Below the pieces are notes generated by a model. It was not told where the DNA came from. It saw only the letters and a program-made list of their open reading frames with translations, and searched no databases. The translations under genes and the position numbers were made by a program. 64,000 nt of DNA, taken from positions 4,381,001-4,445,000 of the forward strand of contig NZ_CP077085.1 of the NCBI RefSeq assembly GCF_014268455.2, read 5' to 3'. This DNA comes from Pseudomonas shahriarae. Its GTDB lineage: Bacteria > Pseudomonadota > Gammaproteobacteria > Pseudomonadales > Pseudomonadaceae. Positions 19,503 through 27,817 of this stretch are shown here, one piece after another. Numbering within the stretch: position 1 is the first letter of the stretch; every line of letters starts with the position of its first letter.

Positions 19503-20072
19503 ATGCGCCTGCTTCGTATCCTGAGCCTGTTGTTGGTGGTAGTCGCACCTTCGGCGTTTGCCGACAGCCTCTACCAGGTGGAAATGATCCTGATCCGCCA
19601 GAATGCAGAGCCGCTGATCAATAGTCGGCCAGCCCCGGAAGACTGGGCCGCCGGGGCGCCACGCCAAGGGATCGAGAAAATCAGCCCGCCGCGCCTGAAC
19701 AATATCGTCGAGAAACTCCAGGCCAATGGCGACTACACCGTGCTGCTGCACAAAGCCTGGGAGCAGAACCTGGGCGAGCAGCCGGTGAAGGTGAAAATCA
19801 CCGACGGCCAGGAACAGTTTGGCCAATACCCCATCCAGGGCACACTGGACCTGCAATTGGGGCGTTTTACCCGTATTGACGCCAGCTTCTGGCTCAACCA
19901 GTTCGACAACAACGGCAGCGTGATTGCCAGCGAACACTTGAGCCAGCCGGACGTGCGCACCAAGAACAACCAGCTCAATTACCTGGACGCCGGCCACCTG
20001 GCCCTGCTGATCAAGATCACCTCCCTTACCGCCAAGCCACCGAGCGCGCCGCCGCCCGGCCTGGCGGACTGA
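19503..20072 (+). CDS. csiV: CsiV family periplasmic protein
   Basis: The 189-residue product has a signal peptide (MRLLRILSLLLVVVAPSAFA) followed by YQVEMILIRQN, the start of the CsiV family, and a beta-rich body with FGQYPIQGTLDLQLGRFTRID. CsiV in Vibrio is a periplasmic peptidoglycan-binding partner of a lytic factor; its role in Pseudomonas is not established to my knowledge. It sits 10 bp after mfd and 9 bp before the helicase gene, so the three are probably one transcript. Confidence 0.75.
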   Translation: MRLLRILSLLLVVVAPSAFADSLYQVEMILIRQNAEPLINSRPAPEDWAAGAPRQGIEKISPPRLNNIVEKLQANGDYTVLLHKAWEQNLGEQPVKVKITDGQEQFGQYPIQGTLDLQLGRFTRIDASFWLNQFDNNGSVIASEHLSQPDVRTKNNQLNYLDAGHLALLIKITSLTAKPPSAPPPGLAD

Positions 20073-20081
20073 TCCAGCGCC

Positions 20082-22775
20082 ATGCCCCTGACGTCGTCGC
20101 TGACCAAACCCCTGGCTCCGTCCTGGGCCAACCGCTTCAAGGAACAAAGCCTGGAGCGCGGCCGGCGCTACGCCCTGGAAAACCGCGTAAGGATTGTCGA
20201 GTCCGGCGACAGCACCATCATCGCCAGTTGCGAAGGCTCGGGCGGCAATGTGTATCGCCAGACCATCTCCCTGCGCGAATCGGCCAAAGGCACCCTGATC
20301 CTGGTGGACAGCCGTTGCACCTGCCCCGTGCACACCAATTGCAAACACATCGCGGCCGTGCTGCTGCAGGTCCAGGAAACCCTGGCCTACCCGGCGGCGG
20401 CCAAGGATGCCGAGCTGCTGGAGAAACTGCAGGCCGTGCTGGATAACCGCGTGGTCCTGCCGCAAGTGGTGCTCGAGGATGTGCAGCCGATTCCCCGGCT
20501 GTGGCTGGCCAGCATCGAGTTCAGCGCCTTTGAGCCACGCAACGGCAAGATGCAGCGCTATATCCAGCACCGGGCGGCGCTGTCATTCAATTACCAGGGC
20601 AACTATGTCAGCGGCCAGAAAAACGCCGACATCATTGTCCGCCAGGAAACCCAGAGCCTGCGGATCAAGCGCCATCCCGAGGTGGAGCAAGGCTTTCGCG
20701 AGCACCTGCGCCTGCTGGGCTTCAAGATCGCCACCCGCCAGAGCAAGGCCCTGCCGGAAAGCGCCGGCGAGCTGTTTGAGATGGTCAATGACAGCGCCTG
20801 GCTGAACTTCACCCTCAACGCCTCCCCAAGCCTGCGGGCTGCCGGCTGGGAACTGCAGATCGACGAGGATTTCGGCTTCGACCTGAGCCCGGTCGAGGAC
20901 TGGTACGCCAGCGTCGATGAAGTGCCGGAGCGCGACTGGTTCGACCTGGAGTTGGGGATTATCGTCAATGGCGAACGGCTGAGCCTGCTGCCGATCCTGC
21001 TGAACCTGATGCGCTCCCACACCGAAATCCTCAACCCGGAAAAGCTCGCGCGCCGCCGCGACGACGAACTGATCCTGGTGAACATCCCCGGCCTGCCCAA
21101 CGGTGGCCACGGCCCGCTGCAAGTCGCCCTGCCCTACGGCCGGCTCAAACCGGTGCTGGCGACCCTCGGTGAGTTCTACCTGCAGGAGCCTGGCACCACC
21201 GCCTTGCGCCTGGCCAAGGCCGACGCGATTCGCCTCAACCCGCTGGAAGACCTGCCGCTGCAATGGGAAGGTGGCGAGCAGATCCGCAACTTTGCCCAGC
21301 GCCTGCGCGACATCAAGGACTTCACCTGCGCCGCCCCCGAGGGCCTCAACGCCACGTTGCGCCCCTACCAGCTCGAAGGCCTGAGCTGGATGCAGTCCCT
21401 GCGCCAACTGGAAGTGGGCGGGATTCTCGCGGATGACATGGGCCTGGGCAAAACCCTGCAGACCCTGGCGCATATTCTCAGCGAAAAAATCGCCGGGCGC
21501 CTGGACCGGCCGTGCATGGTGGTGATGCCTACCAGCCTGATCCCCAACTGGCTCGACGAAGCGGCGCACTTCACCCCGCAGCTCAAGGTGCTGGCACTGT
21601 ACGGTGCCGGGCGCAAGAAACACTTCGCCCAGTTGCAGGATTACGACCTGCTGCTGACCACCTACGCCCTGCTGCCCAAAGACATCGAACAACTGGCCGT
21701 GCAGCCACTGCATGTGCTGATCCTCGACGAAGCCCAGTACATCAAGAACCCCACCAGCAAGGCCGCCCAGGCCGCCCGCGAGCTGAATGCACGCCAGCGC
21801 CTGTGCCTGAGCGGCACGCCCCTGGAAAACCACCTGGGCGAGCTGTGGTCGCTGTTCCACTTCCTGCTGCCGGGTTGGTTGGGCGATGTAAAAAGCTTCA
21901 ACCGTGACTACCGCGTGCCCATCGAAAAACGCGGCAGCGACGTGCGATTGCAACACCTCAACGGTCGGATCAAGCCGTTCCTGCTGCGCCGTACCAAGGA
22001 ACAGGTGGCTACTGAATTGCCGCCCAAGACCGAGATCATCCACTGGGTCGATCTCAATGAAGCCCAGCGCGATGTGTACGAAACCATGCGCCTGGCCATG
22101 GACAAGAAGGTGCGCGACGAGATCACCCGCAAGGGCGTGGCCCGCAGCCAGATCATCATTCTGGAAGCGCTGCTCAAGCTGCGCCAGGTCTGTTGCGATC
22201 TGCGCCTGGTAAACGACGCCACCCTGCCCGCACGCGGCAGCAGTTCCGGCAAGCTCGACAGCCTGATGGAGATGCTCGACGAGCTGTTTGCCGAAGGGCG
22301 CAGGATCCTGCTGTTCTCGCAGTTCACCTCGATGCTCAGCCTGATTGAGCTCGAGCTGAAAAAACGCGGGGTCGCCTACGCCTTGCTGACCGGCCAGACC
22401 CGCGACCGACGCACGCCGGTCAAGGACTTCCAGAGTGGCAAGCTGCAGATCTTCCTGATCAGCCTCAAGGCGGGCGGCGTGGGGCTTAACCTGACCGAAG
22501 CCGATACCGTGATCCACTACGACCCCTGGTGGAACCCGGCCACGGAAAACCAGGCGACTGACCGTGCGTATCGCATCGGCCAGGAAAAGCCAGTGTTTGT
22601 GTACAAGATGATTGCCCGGGGCACCGTGGAAGAGAAGATCCAGGCGCTGCAGCAAGAAAAGTCAGACCTGGCAGCGGGGGTGCTGGATGGCCGCACCACG
22701 GGCGACTGGAAGCTGGGCAACGAGGATATCGAGGCGCTGTTTGCGCCGTTGCCCCAAAAGCTAGAGAAGCGTTGA
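20082..22775 (+). CDS. SNF2-family ATPase with SWIM zinc finger
   Basis: This 897-residue protein has an N-terminal SWIM zinc finger (CTCPVHTNCKHIAAVLL, about 80-96), a middle region of about 300 residues, and a Swi2/Snf2 motor: Walker A ADDMGLGKTLQT (about 450), DEAQ in LILDEAQYIKN (about 546-556), CLSGTPLENHLGELWSLFHF, and C-terminal motifs LKAGGVGLNLTEAD and ATDRAYRIGQEKPV. Such RapA-like translocases act on nucleic-acid/protein complexes; the exact task of this one is unknown. The ATG at 20082 has a weak ribosome site and may rely on coupling to csiV. Confidence 0.88.
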   Translation: MPLTSSLTKPLAPSWANRFKEQSLERGRRYALENRVRIVESGDSTIIASCEGSGGNVYRQTISLRESAKGTLILVDSRCTCPVHTNCKHIAAVLLQVQETLAYPAAAKDAELLEKLQAVLDNRVVLPQVVLEDVQPIPRLWLASIEFSAFEPRNGKMQRYIQHRAALSFNYQGNYVSGQKNADIIVRQETQSLRIKRHPEVEQGFREHLRLLGFKIATRQSKALPESAGELFEMVNDSAWLNFTLNASPSLRAAGWELQIDEDFGFDLSPVEDWYASVDEVPERDWFDLELGIIVNGERLSLLPILLNLMRSHTEILNPEKLARRRDDELILVNIPGLPNGGHGPLQVALPYGRLKPVLATLGEFYLQEPGTTALRLAKADAIRLNPLEDLPLQWEGGEQIRNFAQRLRDIKDFTCAAPEGLNATLRPYQLEGLSWMQSLRQLEVGGILADDMGLGKTLQTLAHILSEKIAGRLDRPCMVVMPTSLIPNWLDEAAHFTPQLKVLALYGAGRKKHFAQLQDYDLLLTTYALLPKDIEQLAVQPLHVLILDEAQYIKNPTSKAAQAARELNARQRLCLSGTPLENHLGELWSLFHFLLPGWLGDVKSFNRDYRVPIEKRGSDVRLQHLNGRIKPFLLRRTKEQVATELPPKTEIIHWVDLNEAQRDVYETMRLAMDKKVRDEITRKGVARSQIIILEALLKLRQVCCDLRLVNDATLPARGSSSGKLDSLMEMLDELFAEGRRILLFSQFTSMLSLIELELKKRGVAYALLTGQTRDRRTPVKDFQSGKLQIFLISLKAGGVGLNLTEADTVIHYDPWWNPATENQATDRAYRIGQEKPVFVYKMIARGTVEEKIQALQQEKSDLAAGVLDGRTTGDWKLGNEDIEALFAPLPQKLEKR

Positions 22776-22786
22776 TAGCTAGATAG

Positions 22787-23425
22787 CTATCGCGGGCACG
22801 CCCGCTCCCACAGGGGGCTCACTGGGGCAGAGATTTTTGGTACCACCACAAATCAAATGTGGGAGCTGGCTTGCCTGCGATAGCGGTGGGTCAGCCGCCA
22901 GAAAGAGTGACTGGGTTACCGCGATCGCGGGCAAGCCCACTCCCACAGGGGATCTCACTGGGGCAGAGATTTTTGGTACCGCCACAAATCAAATGTGGGA
23001 GCTGGCTTGCCTGCGATCGCGGTGGGTCAGCCGCCAGAAAGAGTGACTGGGCTGCCGCCATCGCGGGCAAGCCCGCTCCCACAGGGGGGCTCACTGGGGC
23101 AGAGATTTTTGGTACCGCCACAAATCAAATGTGGGAGCTGGCTTGCCTGCGATAGCGGTGGGTCAGCCGCCAGAAAGAGTGACTGGGCTGCCGCCATCGC
23201 GGGCAAGCCCGCTCCCACAGGGGGGCTCACTGGGGCAAAGATTTTTGGTACCGCCACAAATCAGATGTGGGAGCTGGCTTGCCTGCGATGGCGGTGGGTC
23301 AGCCGCCAGAAAGAGTGACTGGGCTGCCGCGATCGCGGGCAAGCCCGCTCCCACAGGGGGCCCACTGGGGCAGAGATTTTTGGTACCGCCACAAATCAGA
23401 TGTGGGAGCTGGCTTGCCTGCGATG
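22787..23425. repeat. Tandem array of five REPINs, unit about 136 bp
   Basis: GTGGGAGCTGGCTTGCCTGC recurs at 22859, 22995, 23131, 23267 and 23402, a spacing of 136, 136, 136 and 135 bp. Each copy pairs with an upstream inverted CGGGCAAGCCCGCTCCCACA about 45 bp away. The two spacers, one carrying ACTGGGGCAGAGATTTTTGG and the other CAGCCGCCAGAAAGAGTGAC, are also repeated almost identically. The array lies between the convergent ends of the helicase gene and nagZ. Open frames through it on both strands are artefacts of the repeat. Confidence 0.95.
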
Positions 23426-23439
23426 GGCGCACCTCAATC

Positions 23440-24450
23440 TCATTCGATCAACTGTGCATCCCGAAGCGCGCCAAGTGCCGCCAACCAACGCGGATCCTGC
23501 TTATAGTCAGTCGACGCAATCGCCTGCCCACGCATACGGGCAATACGTGCCGATGGCGTGACCTTCATGCGCTGGGCGGCACTCAGGGCCAGCTCGGCCG
23601 CCGCGCGGTCATTGCACACCAGGCCCATGTCGCAGCCAGCACTTAAAGCAGCCTCGATCCGGCTCGCCGCATCCCCCACCACGTGGGCACCGGCCATGGA
23701 CAGGTCATCACTGAAAATGACCCCGTCGAACTGCAATTCGCCGCGCAGGATGTCCTGCAACCAGCGACGCGAGAAGCCGGCCGGCTGGTTATCCACCTGA
23801 GGGTAAATAACGTGGGCCGGCATGACCGCGGCCAATTGCTTGCTCAGGCGCGCGAACGGCACCAGGTCATGGGTGCGCAGTTGTTCCAGGCTGCGCTCAT
23901 CAACAGGAATGGCGACGTGGGAATCTGCCTCGGCCCAGCCATGACCCGGGAAGTGCTTGCCGGTGGCGGCCATGCCAGCGCTGTTCATGCCCCGGATAAA
24001 GGCGCCGGCCAGCAACGCGGCACGCTCGGGATCACCTTCGAACGAGCGCGTGCCTACGACGGCGCTGCGCTGGTAGTCGAGGTCCAGCACGGGGGCGAAG
24101 CTCAGGTCCAGGCCGACGGCCAGTACTTCCGTGGCCATGACCCAACCGCACTGCTCGGCCAGGTATTCGGCATTGGCATTGTCCGCCAACGCCCGCATGG
24201 CCGGCAGGCGTACAAACCCCTGGCGCAGGCGCTGGACCCGACCGCCTTCCTGATCCACAGCCAGCAACAGGTCCGGGCGCACTGCGCGAATGGCGGCGCT
24301 CAATTCCCGCACCTGGCGCGGATGCTCGATGTTGCGCGCAAAAATGATCAGGCCGCCCACTTCAGGCTGGCGCAACAAGTGGCGATCTTCAGCCGTCAGC
24401 CAGGTGCCGGCGACGTCCACCATCAAAGAGCCTTGCAGGGCAGCAGTCAT
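23440..24450 (-). CDS. nagZ: Beta-N-acetylhexosaminidase NagZ
   Basis: This 336-residue cytoplasmic GH3 enzyme removes GlcNAc from anhydro-muropeptides during cell-wall recycling and thereby shapes AmpR-dependent beta-lactamase induction. Motifs are AVDQEGGRVQRL (about 65-76), KHFPGHG (about 160-166) with the flexible catalytic His/Asp loop, and IFSDDLSMAGA. The ATG at 24450 has AAGGA seven bases upstream. It follows psrA on the same strand; the 140-bp gap contains a large inverted repeat. Confidence 0.96.
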   Translation of the reverse strand: MTAALQGSLMVDVAGTWLTAEDRHLLRQPEVGGLIIFARNIEHPRQVRELSAAIRAVRPDLLLAVDQEGGRVQRLRQGFVRLPAMRALADNANAEYLAEQCGWVMATEVLAVGLDLSFAPVLDLDYQRSAVVGTRSFEGDPERAALLAGAFIRGMNSAGMAATGKHFPGHGWAEADSHVAIPVDERSLEQLRTHDLVPFARLSKQLAAVMPAHVIYPQVDNQPAGFSRRWLQDILRGELQFDGVIFSDDLSMAGAHVVGDAASRIEAALSAGCDMGLVCNDRAAAELALSAAQRMKVTPSARIARMRGQAIASTDYKQDPRWLAALGALRDAQLIE

Positions 24451-24473
24451 AAATTTTCCTTGAATGACGCGCG

Positions 24474-24518
24474 CACTTCACCGCCTCGCCAGGTCAAGCC
24501 AGGCAAGGCGGTGAAGTG
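24474..24518. repeat. 13-bp perfect inverted repeat in the nagZ leader
   Basis: CACTTCACCGCCT and AGGCGGTGAAGTG flank a 19-base spacer that itself pairs partly (GCCAGG...), giving one long hairpin about 24 bases before the nagZ ATG. There is no U-tract on the minus strand, so it is not a standard terminator. Confidence 0.7.
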
Positions 24519-24590
24519 CGGATAAATAGTTGAAATCGGCATGGGCGGCTAGCTTAGCGGATGCAAGCGGTTGCGCCCAGACGCCAGTGG

Positions 24591-25298
24591 CTAAACCTTG
24601 GCCGCCACCGGGACAGACTTGCTGCGCGGGCGCAGTTGAGCGGCGGCCATGGCCGGGTCGGTGACGCCGCTTTCCGCGCGCATGCCGGCGGCCAGGAACG
24701 GCACCATCAGGCGCATCACCTGCTCGATGGAGGTGTTGACGCCGAAATCGGTCTCGGCGATGGCGCGCAAGGCTTTGATCCCGGACATGCTGAACGCAGC
24801 AGCACCGAGCATGAAGTGCACGCGCCAGAACAATTCGATAGGGGGAATACGCGGGGCCGCCTCGTTCACCAGCAACATGTAGCGACGGAATACTTTGCCG
24901 TACATGTCTTCGAGGTAACGTCGCAAGTGGCCCTGGCTCTGACTGAACGCCAGGCCCAGCAGGCGCATGAAGATCGACAGATCGTTGCCGCTGCGCGGCT
25001 GTACCACCAAGGCTTGCTCGACGAGGATTTCCAGCAGGTCTTCCAGGCTCGGCTTATTCTCAGGCTTGGCCTGGCGACGCTCCAACTCACGGTCGAGGCT
25101 GATGCAGAATGGCCCCAGGAAGCGCGAGAACACCGCCTGAATCAGGGCTTTTTTCGAGCCGAAATGATAGTTCACTGCTGCCAGGTTGACCCCGGCCTTG
25201 CTGGTGATAAGCCGCAATGAAGTTTCAGCAAATCCTTTTTCCGCGAACAACTGCTCGGCAGCATCGAGAATGCGTTCAACGGTTTCCGACTGGGCCAT
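24591..25298 (-). CDS. psrA: TetR-family fatty-acid-responsive regulator PsrA
   Basis: The 235-residue product has a TetR helix-turn-helix (about residues 10-55, with FAEKGFAETSLRLITSKAGV and VNYHFGSKKAL) and a ligand domain. Position between nagZ and lexA and the sequence both match PsrA. In P. aeruginosa PsrA activates rpoS, represses itself and fadBA, and releases DNA when it binds long-chain fatty acids. The ATG at 25298 is preceded by GGAG at 5 bp. A perfect PsrA box lies about 30 bp upstream, so autorepression is likely. Confidence 0.93.
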   Translation of the reverse strand: MAQSETVERILDAAEQLFAEKGFAETSLRLITSKAGVNLAAVNYHFGSKKALIQAVFSRFLGPFCISLDRELERRQAKPENKPSLEDLLEILVEQALVVQPRSGNDLSIFMRLLGLAFSQSQGHLRRYLEDMYGKVFRRYMLLVNEAAPRIPPIELFWRVHFMLGAAAFSMSGIKALRAIAETDFGVNTSIEQVMRLMVPFLAAGMRAESGVTDPAMAAAQLRPRSKSVPVAAKV

Positions 25299-25326
25299 GG
25301 CTACTCCGCCTGACAAACACTTGTTT

Positions 25327-25340
25327 GAAACATACGTTTC
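25327..25340. promoter_or_regulatory. PsrA operator
   Basis: GAAACATACGTTTC is a perfect palindromic match to the published PsrA consensus G/CAAAC-N2-4-GTTTG/C. It lies about 30 bp upstream of the psrA ATG, suiting autorepression. Confidence 0.8.
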
Positions 25341-25516
25341 ACCTTGTGCAATGTCAAGCCTGCAGGTCCGTTTTCCGGCCGGTCAGTCACCCGATTCGCA
25401 CCTATTTAATCACATCTTCCATCGCCTGTAGGCAGCGCTGTCTCCAGGCTTTGCAGGGCCCGACGGATGACCGTCCGGCGGAGTCGGCAAAAACGATGAT
25501 TGCCAAGCGCAGTTCA

Positions 25517-25532
25517 CTGTATATAATCCCAG
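25517..25532. promoter_or_regulatory. LexA (SOS) box 1 of lexA
   Basis: CTGTATATAATCCCAG fits CTG-N10-CAG, and TATAAT within it could be the -10 element. It lies 30 bp before the lexA ATG. Confidence 0.85.
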
Positions 25533-25535
25533 TCA

Positions 25536-25551
25536 CTGTATAAAAAGACAG
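25536..25551. promoter_or_regulatory. LexA (SOS) box 2 of lexA
   Basis: CTGTATAAAAAGACAG fits CTG-N10-CAG, 4 bp after box 1 and 10 bp before the lexA ATG. The close pair should give tight autorepression. Confidence 0.85.
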
Positions 25552-25561
25552 AGCGATCAAC

Positions 25562-26170
25562 ATGCTAAAACTGACGCCACGCCAAGCTGAGATTCTCGCT
25601 TTTATCAAGCGCTGCCTCGACGACAACGGCTATCCGCCGACCCGGGCAGAAATCGCCCTGGAGCTGGGATTCAAATCCCCCAATGCTGCCGAAGAACACC
25701 TGAAGGCCCTTGCCCGCAAGGGTGCGATCGAAATGACCCCGGGTGCGTCCCGCGGTATTCGCATCCCTGGCTTCGAAGCCAAGGCTGACGAATCGACACT
25801 GCCGATCATCGGCCGGGTCGCTGCCGGTGCGCCGATTCTGGCACAACAGCACGTCGAAGAGTCCTGCAACATCAACCCGACCTTCTTCCATCCTCGCGCC
25901 GATTATCTGTTGCGGGTCCATGGCATGAGCATGAAGGACGTGGGCATCTTCGACGGCGACCTGCTGGCCGTGCACACCACCCGCGAAGCGCGTAACGGCC
26001 AGATCGTCGTGGCCCGCATTGGCGATGAAGTAACGGTCAAGCGCTTCAAGCGCGAAGGCAGCAAAGTCTGGCTGCTGGCAGAAAACCCTGAGTTTTCGCC
26101 GATTGAAGTCAACCTGAAGGATCAGGACCTGGTGATCGAAGGCTTGAGTGTCGGCGTAATTCGCCGCTAA
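25562..26170 (+). CDS. lexA: SOS repressor LexA
   Basis: The 202-residue repressor has an N-terminal winged helix ([16 protein letters not shown]..., about 1-65), the Ala88-Gly89 self-cleavage bond in RVAAGAPIL, and the Ser123/Lys160 dyad (HGMSMKD and TVKRFK). RecA filaments on single-stranded DNA trigger cleavage and derepression. It starts at the ATG at 25562 directly after two SOS boxes and is followed 10 bp later by sulA, the same pair as in P. aeruginosa. Confidence 0.97.
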   Translation: MLKLTPRQAEILAFIKRCLDDNGYPPTRAEIALELGFKSPNAAEEHLKALARKGAIEMTPGASRGIRIPGFEAKADESTLPIIGRVAAGAPILAQQHVEESCNINPTFFHPRADYLLRVHGMSMKDVGIFDGDLLAVHTTREARNGQIVVARIGDEVTVKRFKREGSKVWLLAENPEFSPIEVNLKDQDLVIEGLSVGVIRR

Positions 26171-26180
26171 CGGAGGCATC

Positions 26181-26660
26181 ATGCAGTTCCCACACGCGCA
26201 ACAACATACACAACTGCCGCTGTTTGAGGCCTTTCTGGCCCAGCCACTTGCACCTATCCTCAGCGAGGCGGTGGAGTCCCCATGGACCGCCCCCGCCGAA
26301 CCGGAGGTCTTCAGTGAATTGTCGTTGCGCGGCGCTGCCGGGAACTGCCTGAGTTTGCTGGCGCCGATCCTGCGTGAACTGAGCGAGGAACAGGACGCCC
26401 GCTGGCTGACCCTGATCGCCCCGCCCTCCAGCCTGACCCAGGCTTGGCTGCGGGACGCGGGCCTGAACCGCGAGCGCATCCTGCTGCTGCAACCACGCGG
26501 CGCCCAGAGCGCCCAGCAACTGACCTGCGAGGCATTGCGCCTGGGGCGTAGCCACACCGTCGTCAGCTGGCTGAACCCGCTGGGCGCTTCGGCCAAGCAG
26601 CAGTTGATCAGCGCAGCGCGCACAGGCGATGCACAAAGTTTGAATATTCGATTGGGATAA
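26181..26660 (+). CDS. sulA: SOS cell-division inhibitor SulA
   Basis: The 159-residue cytoplasmic protein of the SulA family blocks division by binding FtsZ during the SOS response. The conserved core is recognisable in GNCLSLLAPILRELS, ARWLTLIAPP and LLLQPRGAQSAQQL, the last part of the RecA-like fold. It follows lexA with an 11-base leader containing GGAGG, so it is in the same LexA-controlled operon. The C-terminus SLNIRLG differs from the E. coli Lon degron; turnover is not predictable here. Confidence 0.9.
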   Translation: MQFPHAQQHTQLPLFEAFLAQPLAPILSEAVESPWTAPAEPEVFSELSLRGAAGNCLSLLAPILRELSEEQDARWLTLIAPPSSLTQAWLRDAGLNRERILLLQPRGAQSAQQLTCEALRLGRSHTVVSWLNPLGASAKQQLISAARTGDAQSLNIRLG

Positions 26661-26810
26661 ACCCGAGACTGGCGCGCAACGCGTTCTCGGGAGTGGCACA
26701 GGTCGTCCGATTGCAGCCTGACGTCAAGTCAGTGCCTGCGATGGACGCAAGGCTTCTACAGAATTGAGAAGCCGATTGAACATTTGAATCTTAAAAAACG
26801 CCAAACGGAC

Positions 26811-27044
26811 TCAGTGAAGAACCCGTGGACCGTCGTCTTTTTCAGGTTCGCCTTCAGCCAGGCGCCCCGCCATCTGCACACCCACGCTCAACATGGCTTT
26901 TGCCACTTCCACATGCTGGCCTTGCAGGAACGCCTTGGCGTCCTCGGAAAAATCCAAAGTCACCAGAGAACCCTCGTCCTCAGCCCTGCGCAGCTCAATT
27001 CGGCCGTCGGGCAATTCAACAATTTCCAGAAAGGACGTTGGCAT
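26811..27044 (-). CDS. Conserved hypothetical protein (PA3009-like)
   Basis: This 77-residue acidic protein MPTSFLEIVELPDGRIELRR... has a short beta segment followed by a helix (SEDAKAFLQGQHVEVAKAMLSVGVQMAG) and a charged tail. There is no signal peptide. The ATG at 27044 has GGAG upstream, and longer forms start in non-conserved sequence. It lies between sulA and the DUF6586 gene as in P. aeruginosa. I do not recognise a function. Confidence 0.75.
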   Translation of the reverse strand: MPTSFLEIVELPDGRIELRRAEDEGSLVTLDFSEDAKAFLQGQHVEVAKAMLSVGVQMAGRLAEGEPEKDDGPRVLH

Positions 27045-27166
27045 AAAAATCTGTTCTCCAGGATAGCCCGGCATTATATCAGGCATGAGGGCTGCATCGC
27101 TCGGTATCTGAGGCAGCTTGCCGTGCGGCTTGATGAATGGTCAAAGGCCTGCCGAGTACACCCGAC

Positions 27167-27688
27167 TCAGCACTCGTTCAATCCATCCCGAAAGCGGATC
27201 GCCAGCTTCTTCAGCTCCTGGCGCCAACTCTCCAGTTCGGCCCGGCTCAGTGGCTCCGGCCCTTCCTCTTCCAGGCTGACCGCAACGATCAGCGGCTGGG
27301 TCACATCGCCCTTGGGCTTGTGCGGCACACGCGGCGGCTGGAACATCGCCGAATGCGCAGCCAACAAGCGTGCCAGCCAACTGTCGGGGCTGCGGGCCAT
27401 TTCCACCAATTCAGCCAACTCAGGAATAGCCAGCGACTCCTGCACCTCACGGGTCAGGATATCCTCGGCCCGTGGCGCATTCGCCTGGGGCAAACGATAG
27501 AAGCCGGCAATTTCATGACACAGGCCCAGCAAGGCCCCGTACAGGTGAAACAACGCCGACTCTCGCCCCGCCTGGACCAGCGCGATAGCGTTCATCTCCT
27601 TTCCTTCCTCGGCGCGGCCAAGGGCTTCCAGGGACAAACCCGCGAAGTAAATTTTCTGGTTGGTACGGGTATAGAGTTCGTTGGCCAT
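27167..27688 (-). CDS. DUF6586 family protein
   Basis: The 173-residue product MANELYTRTNQKIYFAGLSL... is largely helical and rich in Leu and Ala, without signal or TM segments; it matches the conserved gene found next to topA in pseudomonads (PA3010-like). The ATG at 27688 is preceded by GGAG at 9 bp. The end, KLAIRFRDGLNEC, is preceded by an acidic SLEEEGPEPLS stretch. Function unknown. Confidence 0.75.
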   Translation of the reverse strand: MANELYTRTNQKIYFAGLSLEALGRAEEGKEMNAIALVQAGRESALFHLYGALLGLCHEIAGFYRLPQANAPRAEDILTREVQESLAIPELAELVEMARSPDSWLARLLAAHSAMFQPPRVPHKPKGDVTQPLIVAVSLEEEGPEPLSRAELESWRQELKKLAIRFRDGLNEC

Positions 27689-27771
27689 GACGGCAGTCTC
27701 CACAACGACATAGATGTGATGCTGGCTGAACAGTGTCAAGGATGAGACAAGTCCACTGCAAGCGCAAACCA

Positions 27772-27798
27772 AAAGGCCGCCTGTGAAGGCGGCCTTTA
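27772..27798. terminator. Intrinsic terminator after topA
   Basis: AAAGGCCGCC-TGTGAA-GGCGGCCTTT has A and T tracts on both sides. It lies about 20 bp after the topA stop on the minus strand. Confidence 0.85.
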
Positions 27799-27817
27799 CT
27801 TCAACGCAGGTGCTGGA

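Noticed and set aside
22787..23425. CRISPR array
   Set aside because: Repeats are regularly spaced, but the spacers are nearly identical and the repeat is a REP palindrome; no cas genes nearby.
22779..23646. Several overlapping open frames on both strands with repeating GAGLPAIAVGQPPERVTGL-like sequence
   Set aside because: They are translations of the tandem REPIN array and share its 136-bp period; no ribosome sites or family similarity.
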